Origin: Protopterus annectens
Lineage: Eukaryota > Chordata > Ceratodontiformes > Protopteridae
Direction of reading: 5' to 3'
Length of the DNA: 64,000 nt
Assembly (NCBI RefSeq): GCF_019279795.1
Contig: NC_056738.1
Span: 404,979,245-405,043,244 of the forward strand
Shown here: positions 55,555-64,000 of the stretch, piece after piece
Numbering within the stretch: position 1 is the stretch's first letter
Layout of the letters: every line of letters begins with the position of its first letter
Translations under genes and position numbers: made by a program
Notes under the pieces: generated by a model
Told to the model about the DNA's origin: nothing
Databases searched by the model: none
Seen by the model: the letters and a program-made list of their open reading frames with translations, nothing else

Positions 55555-56220
55555 CTAATATTAGGTGGCGATATTCATTCTAACCCAGGCCCCACTCCAT
55601 CAACAGATCCCACTAAAGCACCCCAAACCTCCCTTCCATCCTACATAATCCATTACTCTAAATTAAAGTCCTTCTTAAGTGTGCATTACATGAACATTAG
55701 GAGTATCTGTAACAAATTAACTGAACTTCATGGTTGGATAAGCCAGCATTCCTGTAACATTCTTATTATAGAAACCTGGCTAAAACAAAACATCAGAGAT
55801 GAAGACATTTCTATACATAGAAAAGACAGAAGTCATAAAAGAGCAGGTTGATTCACAGCCATTTTCCAAAATATTCTTCACCTCACCCTCTCCCCTCAAA
55901 TACCACCACAATTCAGTTATGCCAAATTCCTCTTTGTCCCTCAAACTAAACCTTTACAAATCCATATCCATCACTGACATTTTTATCCACTGTGGCAATA
56001 ATGTCAGTACAACTGAAGATTTCCTATCCTGGATCACTGTCAACATTTCCCTTGAGAAACTAATTTTATGTGATTTTAACACAGACTTGCAGAACATTAG
56101 CTCAGAAACTACCCCCGATGCCATCAATCTGTTTGGCCTCACCCAAATAATTAAGTCTCCCACCTATTATCCCAATAATCAGAACAAAGGTATCATCATT
56201 GATTGGATCCTCATCTCCTA
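55555..56220 (+). pseudogene. LINE endonuclease domain
   Basis: Open frame 55522-55851 with DIHSNPGP, MNIRSICNKLTELHGWI and ILIIETWLKQNI, the N-terminal part of an exonuclease-endonuclease-phosphatase fold that nicks target DNA. It continues in another frame over 55799-56221 with LILCDFNTDLQ (family GDFN), TQIIKSPTYY and IIDWILIS. The conserved GDFN Gly is Cys here. Frameshifts at about 55850 inactivate it. Confidence 0.82.
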
Positions 56221-56221
56221 A

Positions 56222-57850
56222 TACCATCTCCACATCTGGCACACTGGCACCCTAAATGACCACATCCCCACTTTCTTAACTACAGCACAACAGTCTACCC
56301 ACAGAATCTGTCACATAAATGAAATGCACAACCTCTCCCATGTCAACAAAAACACTTGTATCTCTAATTTTAAACTCTGCAACTGGAATCACCTAAAACA
56401 ACCACCTCTAGAGGATGATGTTGATAGGTTTAACAAAGTCTTACTAGACATTCTAAATGACCTGACCCCACTGAGAAGAAAATGTTAAGGCCACTTCTGC
56501 CCTATGGCTATCCAAAAACATTAAGTCTCTCAGGAGCCAGAGAGACCAAGCCTGGAAAACATGGACTAAAAGTAAAACCCAACCCAACCTACAGACACCT
56601 CAGGAGTTGCTCTAAATATCTCATCCAAACTGACAAGAAAACGTACTACTCCAGCCTACAAAATAATAACCTCAAAAACCCAAAAGATCTTTGGACTACA
56701 ATAAACAAAAATCTAACCATAGGTAGCTCCACTCAGCCAGACTCTACAATAAATAACTCTAACAATAATGAAACCACTGCCAGCACCTTCAACTATCCCG
56801 TCATACAATCTGTCCCATCCATACCTAATAGCCATTCTACTCCTGCCCACCAACTCTCTGTGGACAATAACTCCTAACCCCACACTTTCTCTTTTTAACC
56901 TATATCAATCTCCACTGTCAAAAAACTCCTACTTAAGCTAAAACCCACCACCCTAGCCCCAGAGAGCCTTTCTCCAGAATATTTACAGCTGTCAGCTGAA
57001 GCATTCTGCTACCCTGTCTCCATTCTCATAAACCTCTCACTCGCTGAATCATATGTCCCTCTAATCGGGGAAAAATATTACATATTATCCCTACATAAAG
57101 GAGGTAACACAGCTTTAACTCACTAATTATAGACCCATCACCATACTCTCTCCTCTGTTTAAACTACTTGAAAAATGTATATAGTCACAATTTAGCCTCA
57201 ACATCACCCAAAACAGATTTTTTGTCTTTTGCCCAACATTGGTTCTGTTCTTACCAGAGTACTACTAAAGCCCCCCTAAACTTCACCCCCGCAAATAGGC
57301 TCACACAGAAATAATGGTCTGTTTGTATCAGCCTCTTTCTTTAATTTTCCAAAGCTTTCAACACCATCTGACATCCAATGCCACAAAACAAACATATCAA
57401 CCTAGGCCTCAATAGCTCCTCCTTGTCTAGATTCTAAAGCTACCTCTCCTGCAGACAACAAGCTGTGAAATGGCAAAACCAGTTTTCATCTTTTCTCCCT
57501 CTATCCACTGGCGTCCCTTAGGGCTCAGTTCTTGCTTGCATTCTTTTTAACATCTTCATTATTGAACTCTCACAACACACTAAATCTGTCTTAGTAGTGC
57601 AGTGAGCAGATGACTCCACCTTAATGTGCCACTGCAGTGACCTTGCTAACCTTTAAAAAAATCAAACAGGAATCTTTCACAACAGTTGACTCTTGACTTG
57701 TTAATTCCTAACTACACATGAACCCCAACAAAACTAAGCTCATCCTAGTCATACCTAAAAACTCAGAAGCTCAAAAATATTTTTTCACCTCTTCTAACAA
57801 CACCAGTATTGAGCTCATCCCTCACACCAAGCTATTTGCAACTGATTGTC
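56222..57850 (+). pseudogene. LINE reverse transcriptase region, heavily decayed
   Basis: The linker WLSKNIKSLRSQRDQAWK, found between endonuclease and RT, lies near 56510, and KDLWTTINKNL near 56690. RT hints are a FKLLEKCI block near 57155, PLGLSSCLHSF-type VPQGSVL region near 57525 and an ADDSTL box near 57610. No frame stays open for long. Confidence 0.65.
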
Positions 57851-58128
57851 TAAAGTTTAGACAATAAACTGTCTAATCTGTAACTGCACTAGAAATGCTT
57901 TACTTGCAGTAATATATTTATAACCGTCTCATTCTCATCCCTTATACAATTAGTTAGTATTGTCTTTATTGTATAGTACTCATTCTCCCTTCTAAACCCT
58001 CAGCTTTGCCATTTATGTATATTGTCTTTTTTTGTGGAGATTTTCTCCCTGGGCCTTTGCTGAAAAAGGGTCTTGCACCCAGTTGCACTACCTCAGTCAA
58101 CAAATTAAGTAAATAAGTAAATAAATTA

Positions 58129-58860
58129 TGCTGCTTGTGTGAACATTTTGACAACTTACCTCCAGACACCCAAGCCAGATTCCTCGCACATATGGCAAGT
58201 GCCAAGGCCCAAGAAACCATACCAAACCAAGATAAAGGGCTAGCACAAGTGGAAGTTGCTGAAAAATGTCAATTTAATAAATATTCATATCAAAACAACT
58301 TAGGAGTGTAAACCACCCCAGGTCAGCACAAAAGTGCCCTGTTAGAAATAAGCAAACCAGTTTTGGCTGTATTAGCCTCCTTCAGTGCATAAATCAAACT
58401 AGAAATAACCTAAATTACCTCTGGACCTAGTTATTCCAGCAATTCTAGCTGTAACTAGAACATCCTCTCTGGTCATAACACTGATACCCAGCTCCTGCTG
58501 GTCTGTTGTGTGGAGTTTGTAGAAAGCAAAATCTTCTTACCAGAGAGCACTTGCCAACTATGCCGACTTAGTCTTCACCTCAGCCGATAGTGGGTGACTG
58601 TGTAGTGGCCTGGAACACCGCACTGTATTCAGTACCTGTTAAGCAGGTCTGCCTAAAATATTCCTAAGGAAAATGTGTGAGAGGATTCTGACATAGACAG
58701 AGACAAGGCTTTGTCTCCTTGCAGTTTCTCTAACCAGTTCTCTGTGGACAGTAGCTGTTGGTCTTCACATCCTCCTTTGGAAGAATTCTTCATTTCAAGT
58801 TTTATTGTTAGGATGTTTGGGATTTTTTTAGGGGGGGCAAAAGTTCCCCCTTAGTTGATG
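58129..58860. other. Unassigned sequence
   Basis: No recognisable gene or element between the LINE tail and P4. Confidence 0.5.
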
Positions 58861-59026
58861 AGATGATATTATATGTTCCCTCATTTTATACTGGAAATGA
58901 GGTACCGCAATTTTCCTTTAAAAATAATACATCTTTGAAGAGGCAACTCTGTTATAAGAATTGTGGACAAATACAGGGTATCTCATCGCAGAGACAAGGC
59001 ACATATATGCATAGGCAGTGTAATAT

Positions 59027-59250
<224 letters not shown>

Positions 59251-59299
59251 ATACATGGGCCATCTTTGTTCATCCTCAGCTACAGTATTCCATAAAGTA

Positions 59300-59640
59300 A
59301 CTCTTTGCTGATTGCTCTTCTAAAAATCTAGGCTACTATTGTTTCTGCACTACATGTGGGGCATATATAGGTAAGACTAATTGCACATTCAGGGAACGTA
59401 GACAGGAACACATTCAGGATATTAGGAATAAAAAAAGAAACAAATGCTTTAGCAAAACACATTATGACTTCAAGGTTCTCAGCATATGTTTACATTTTTT
59501 GTTCTGGAACTGATTGATGAGAATGAGAAGGGGAGGCAATATGAGAATTAGAACTGAAGCCTGTGAACAAAAACGGATCTTATATTTCCAAGCTGAAAGA
59601 GAACCTGGCTTAAATGAAGCAGTATCTTTGAAACCTTTTT
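59300..59640 (+). pseudogene. GIY-YIG endonuclease, P4
   Basis: Plus strand CTTCGAYIGKT, an Arg-rich helix (FRERRQEH) and, after a stop near 59515, EPGLNEAVSLKPFF. The Cys-x2-Cys before YIG is retained. The upstream half of the domain is destroyed by the TA expansion. Confidence 0.78.
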
Positions 59641-59850
59641 TTTATATACTCGCCCCTTTAAGCACTAGGTTGTTTTTTGTTCTATCATTACCATTAATTA
59701 ATTGCATATGTTTGCTGTTGTTTGATTGGTTGATCTATTTAAATTTGTGCATTTTGCTTTTTGTAACTGTCTGATGAAGAGGGCTTGTACCTTGAAAGCA
59801 CTTACCATTTGTTTTATTAAATGGTTTTATTCAGCCTACTTGGGACTTTG

Positions 59851-60278
59851 CTTTGATTTATTTTCTTCTATATGTACCACTGGTGCTCAAATATTTGTGA
59901 GAGTTAATAGCCTCTGGCCTTTCGTACTCCTTTACAAGGTACATTTTGTGGCCGTTTAAGCGTCTGCCCACAGATGATTTACTTTCTTTAATGTTTTAGT
60001 AAAATACTTTCACTAAGGAGAGTTATACCAGAGACCGTTGCGCTAACATGTTGTTCCTTCCGAAAATCTCAACTTTATGCTGGAAATGTTAGCCACATCT
60101 CCATTTGAACCTGCACATTTAACAGACTTTTGAGGTACATTACATGGAAGACTCGTCTGCTCATTGTTCTGTCATCTGCAAGAGTATGAGTTGTAAACTT
60201 TCATGGTGGGTGAACCCTGTTTGTCCCTCATAGGGACAGGATTTTATTAAGAACAAATCCCTCATTGAAGCCAAAGGT
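59851..60278. other. Unassigned sequence
   Basis: No recognised gene or repeat between P4 and D5. Confidence 0.5.
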
Positions 60279-60451
60279 GGATGTTCTTCATCTCACATTG
60301 CTGCAGTCCTTACACTTGGGTAGTCCGCTGTCCTCGGTCGGCCCGAATATCAAAGTATTAGGCTGACGTCGGTCACATCGCTTAAGACTGACATCAGGAC
60401 GTCAGGGTACAAATGCGCATGACCGACGTCATATCCTCAGTCTTTTTTGCC
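60279..60451. repeat. D5 left ITR
   Basis: Begins gatgttcttcatct and matches other family-A left ITRs. CRE is TGACATCA (60389-60396) and the TATA position reads tacaaat. Confidence 0.85.
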
Positions 60452-60595
60452 GCATGGTCCGATGCAGAAGCAGCGTTGCAAGTGCCGTTCGGCGTTCTGA
60501 AATTTTTCGAATTCGGAGTTTCAGACCGAGTCAAAGTTGGCTAAGTACCCCGTTGGGGAATATTTTAGTTTTTTCTTGCCTCAGTGGTTTACCGG

Positions 60596-62332
60596 ATGTC
60601 AGAAAAAGTGAATAACTGTATTTCTTGTGGGAAGCAGATACCGCATAGGGATTATCATACTTTGTGTATTCCTTGTTTGGGGCCTGAGCACGACGTTGTT
60701 GGGTGTCGCTTTTGTGCTAGGTTCAATAAGCACACTATTAAGCGAAGGTTAGATTGTGCCAGGTTGGTCTTCGGGAAGCGGTGCAATTATAATATGCCGT
60801 CGGATGCTCCGGCGCCCGCTTCTTCGAAGAAGCGCAAGGACAAAGCAGCTAAACCCAGGCAAGAAGAGTCGTCCGTACCGGACGCCGGTTCTTTAGAGGC
60901 GTCAGTGGAACCGGTGGTTCCGCCGGAGGCTTCTCTGGAGTCCCAAGGGGAGACTTTGATTTTGCAGGATGTGGCCTCTCAGGAGGCAGGTCAGGCTGAA
61001 GGGGCTTCTCAGGTTACTGTACTCCCCTCCCTTCCTAGGGTGGTTAGGCCCTCTCCTTCTGTTTCCAAGGCTTCTCCCAGAGGCAGGCCAGGTTTAGCTT
61101 CTGTTGGTGTCACTCCTAGTTCAACAGGATCTGTGCCCAAGAAGCACATGCTTAAAATGGCAGAAGATTTAATTACTTTGATTAGGGGTTCTTTGCCTCC
61201 TCCTGATAAGAGGCCTAGGGTGGAACCAGAGTTGGGGAGTTTTGAGCAGGCTTCGGATGTTTCAGAGTCTTCGGCTGAAGACTTGCAGGAGTACTCTCCT
61301 TATTCTGATTCTGATGCAGATGATTCGACTCCTTCTGCTTCTCCTCCAGAGGATTTTTCTTTTTCAGAGACTCTTCATTCCATGAGGGAACATTTTAAGT
61401 GGGAAGGTCAGGACTTCTCTGATTCCAGGAAAAGGCTTAGGGAATTTTTGCTTTTGCCCCAGCATAGGCCTTTGGCTATACCACCTGTTCTGGATGTTGT
61501 GGAAGATGTGTTTGCAGAGGCTTCACTTAATCCTGATTCTTTGCCTCCTGCTCCTGTTAAACCGGATAGGTATTACAGGGTGCCTGAGGCTCATAAATAT
61601 CTTTATAAGAGTCCTAGGGCGGACCCAGAAACTGTTAGTCAGGGACCTAAGGGTGTCAAGGCCTCTGTTGTAAAAAATCTGGTTCCTCCAGATAAAGAGG
61701 CCAGAGCTTTGGATAGATGGGGAAAGAAAGTTTATACTTCTTCCACCTTAGCTATGAGGGCTTTGAATTGCCAGTTTCACATGTTGAAATATCAAAACTA
61801 TCTTCTTTCTCAATTGAAGTCTAAGGTAGATGCTCTGGCGGAAGGCATTGAGTGTAAAGAATTCCAAGATTTGGTACATGTCTCTGAACAGGTGGGTAAG
61901 CATTCTTTACAATGTGGTTTTGATGCTGTACAGGCCTCGTCTAGGGTGGCTGCCACTGGGTCAGTTCTTCGCAGGCACGCCTGGCTGAGGGATCAGAATT
62001 TATCTGACCATGTTAAGACAAGGATTTTGGATGCTCCTTTACAGTCTGATGTGTTGTTTGGTTCACCTGTGGAGTCAGTCTTGAAGAAAATGGAAGACAA
62101 GGCTAAGTCTATGCAGGCTGTTAAAGATTTTTTGCAAGTTCAGCCTCCGAAGTTTAGTAGGAATTGGCCTGCTAAGAGGTGGACGTACCCTTCTTATGAT
62201 TCACAGTCTAGGGGTAGATCTAGGCGTGGTAGGGGCAGAGCTCAGAGCTCCTTCAGACCTAGAACAGGGAGTTCACCTGCACAATCTTCGGGTGAGGGCA
62301 GGGGCCAGTCCTTTCGTAAACAGGCCCAATGA
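60596..62332 (+). CDS. DIRS gag, D5, intact (578 aa)
   Basis: ATG at 60596, chosen because the same MSEKVNNC start occurs in D1 and D4; a GTG lies 12 bases upstream in frame. Residues 8-40 form a Cys/His cluster: C8, C11, H17, H21, C24, C27, H32, C37, C40. A basic KKRKDK tract (about residue 77) and a Pro/Ser/Glu-rich spacer follow. The acidic segment SDSDADDS is near residue 240, REHFKWEGQDF near 265, LPQHRPLAIPPVLDVV near 290 and DRYYRVP near 325. ALDRWGKKVYTS is near 375, HSLQCGFDAVQAS near 435, LRRHAWLRDQ near 460, and an Arg/Ser/Gly-rich C-terminus may bind RNA. It should make the element's RNP particle. It may be expressible. Confidence 0.93.
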   Translation: MSEKVNNCISCGKQIPHRDYHTLCIPCLGPEHDVVGCRFCARFNKHTIKRRLDCARLVFGKRCNYNMPSDAPAPASSKKRKDKAAKPRQEESSVPDAGSLEASVEPVVPPEASLESQGETLILQDVASQEAGQAEGASQVTVLPSLPRVVRPSPSVSKASPRGRPGLASVGVTPSSTGSVPKKHMLKMAEDLITLIRGSLPPPDKRPRVEPELGSFEQASDVSESSAEDLQEYSPYSDSDADDSTPSASPPEDFSFSETLHSMREHFKWEGQDFSDSRKRLREFLLLPQHRPLAIPPVLDVVEDVFAEASLNPDSLPPAPVKPDRYYRVPEAHKYLYKSPRADPETVSQGPKGVKASVVKNLVPPDKEARALDRWGKKVYTSSTLAMRALNCQFHMLKYQNYLLSQLKSKVDALAEGIECKEFQDLVHVSEQVGKHSLQCGFDAVQASSRVAATGSVLRRHAWLRDQNLSDHVKTRILDAPLQSDVLFGSPVESVLKKMEDKAKSMQAVKDFLQVQPPKFSRNWPAKRWTYPSYDSQSRGRSRRGRGRAQSSFRPRTGSSPAQSSGEGRGQSFRKQAQ

Positions 62333-64000
62333 CCTACCTTTTCAGCTGCCAGATCCTTCTTGCCTGGCAGCACCTTTGGGAGGAAGGTTGGCACTCTTCA
62401 AGGAAAATTGGAGTTTGATTACCCAAGACAGATGGGTATTGGATATCATACACCAAGGTTACAAGTTTTATTTCCATACCTTGTCTCCTTTCAAAGGCAT
62501 GCCGGACGTTCCTCCTCAGCAAAGACCAGAGGCTCACAAACAAATTTCTCTGCTGCTTCAAATAGGGGCCATACAACCGGTCCCTCTGCCAGAAGTGGGC
62601 CTAGGATTTTATTCTCGCCTGTTCCTAGTACCAAAGAAGGGGAACACGTGGAGACCAATTTTGGATTTATCTATCCTCAACACTTATCTGGACATTCCCA
62701 AGTTCAAAATGTTGACGTTACAACAGCTTTTACCTCTGCTGGGCAAAGATCATTGGATGGTGACTCTGGATCTCAAGGAGGCTTACCTTCATGTTCCTAT
62801 CAGGCTAAGTTGCAGGAAGTATCTGCGTTTTTTGGGCTGGGACTTCTCATTATCAGTTCTCTGCATTGCCCTTTGGCTTATCTACTGCACCCAGAGTATT
62901 CACGAAGGTTCTGGCTCCAGTGATAGCTTTCTTCAGGCTAAGAGGAATACAGATCTATCCTTATTTGGACGATTGCCTGATTCTGGCCCAAGGAAAGGAC
63001 GAACTTCTTCATCATTTACAGTATGTGATAGCAGTGCTAAGATGCCTGGGGTATTCTGTGAACGAAATAAAGTCCAGTCTAGTACCCTCTCAGGACATGT
63101 GCTTTCTGGGTGTGAGACTGAATACAGCATCCCAGATGGCCTTTTGACCCCGGACAAACAAAAGAATCTTTCCCTTTACTTCCATCAATTGTCTCATCAG
63201 TCCAGGCTGACTGCAAGGACAGTCCTTCAAGCCTTGGGGTTCATGGCATCTTGTATTCTGGTGCTTCCCAATGCCAAACTGCATATGAGGAAGCTGCAAT
63301 GGTATCTCAAAAATGTATGGACACAGCACTGCCAAGATATGGACACTGTTATTCAGATAATACCTTGCATTCAAAAGGAATTTTTGTGGTGGGCTCAGGA
63401 ATGTCACCTAAACAAGGGACTCTCTGTGACCCGGCCAGAGGCGAGTCAGATTCTAACGACAGATGCCTCAGACAAAGCTTGGGGAGCTCATCTAAATGGA
63501 AAGTGGGTACAAGACACGTGGCCTGCCAGACTTCAACATCTACATATCAACTTGAAGGAGATGTTAGCAGTCCAATTTGCATTAATAGCTTTCAAGGATT
63601 TACTTCTTCCAGGGCAGGTGTTGGTTCTAACAGACAACACAACTGTCATGTGGTACATCAACAAGCAAGGGGGAACACATTCTTATCCTCTATGCAGACA
63701 AGCAATGATTTTGTGGGAGACTGCTCTCAGTTTACAGCTAAATCTTCAGGCAAGATTTCTGCCGGGAGCACAGAACTCCTTAGCAGATGTGTTGAGCAGA
63801 CAAATTATGGATCCCCACGAGTGGAAATTGGATCCTCATGTATTTCAGAAATTGACAGTGTTATGGGGAACTCCAGACATAGATCTGTTCGCTTCTCCAC
63901 TAAACTACCAGCTGCCAAAGTTTTGCACAAAAAGGTTTCATCCCACAGCTTGGAAAGTGGATGCTCTTTCATTCAATTGGAGCAATCTTCATGTGTATGC
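62333..64000 (+). pseudogene. DIRS RT-RNase H(-methyltransferase), D5, partial
   Basis: RT fingers and motif A are in one frame (LFLVPKKGNTWRPILDLS, VTLDLKEAYLHVPI near 62765). A frame change at about 62828 leads to 62866-63147 with LPFGLSTAPR and YLDDCLILA. A one-base loss near 63143 (AFLT becomes AF-stop) moves the reading to the frame from 63144, which is open to the window end. That frame has TTDASDKAWG, KEMLAVQ, LTDNTTVMWY, LADVLSR and the start of the methyltransferase domain (DIDLFASP, KVDALSFNW). Two small indels thus separate it from an intact gene. Confidence 0.92.

Larger units (their letters stand above)
55510..58128 (+). mobile_element. L2/CR1-like LINE, plus strand, decayed
   Basis: ORF2 starts with a GGDIHSNPGP motif near 55565, followed by an apurinic endonuclease and a decayed RT. 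The 3' end has a stem-like block (gagattttctccctgggcc) and a simple tail of taaataag units (58100-58128). It differs in sequence from the LINE at 13575. The 5' limit is uncertain. Confidence 0.82.
60279..64000 (+). mobile_element. DIRS retrotransposon copy D5 (family A variant), 3' part beyond window
   Basis: Left ITR 60279-60451, intact gag, then RT, RNase H and the start of the methyltransferase domain at the window end. It is closer to the relic at 5823-7580 than to D1-D4. The intact gag and only two or three RT lesions mark it as the least decayed DIRS copy here. Confidence 0.95.

Overview
The window is nuclear DNA of a vertebrate with a very repeat-rich genome. The evidence is one spliced exon of a caspase-like host gene (CFLAR, c-FLIP; 46076-46577, + strand) in a background of DIRS, Penelope-like, Gmr1-like Ty3/Gypsy, CR1/L2-like LINE and Tc1/mariner elements. 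That mix fits an amphibian best. A lungfish or a turtle is not excluded, and the species cannot be named from the sequence. Apart from the exon and its flanking intron, nearly everything recognisable is transposon.

Layout. 1-5376: DIRS copy D1. 5377-~12010: a plus-strand Penelope-like element (P1), broken by an internally deleted DIRS relic (5823-7580) and by a minus-strand Penelope element P2 (9036-~11121). 12011-12980: unassigned. 12981-30765: a Tc1 element split by a Gmr1-like Gypsy element (13035-29196). The Gypsy carries a LINE in its left LTR (13575-15013) and DIRS copy D2 (17264-24919) in pol. D2 carries Penelope element P3 (18901-21235), and P3 carries a LINE tail (20104-20540). 30768-32860: unassigned. 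32861-45136: a second DIRS family (E1), interrupted in gag by DIRS copy D3 (34106-39707). 45137-48061: CFLAR intron, exon, intron. 48062-53635: DIRS copy D4. 55510-58128: a decayed LINE. 58861-59850: a Penelope 3' part (P4). 60279-64000: DIRS copy D5, which runs off the window.

The DIRS copies share one plan: inverted terminal repeats (ITRs), gag, RT-RNase H-methyltransferase, tyrosine recombinase, then an internal complementary region (ICR) that matches both outer ends. Every DIRS copy reads in the same direction as CFLAR. The ITRs of family A carry a cAMP-response-element palindrome exactly 12 bases before a TATA box, at both ends and facing inward. All protein genes of the elements are damaged except the D5 gag (578 codons). 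The Gypsy element has its integrase before its reverse transcriptase and a SCAN-like gag, both marks of the Gmr1 group.
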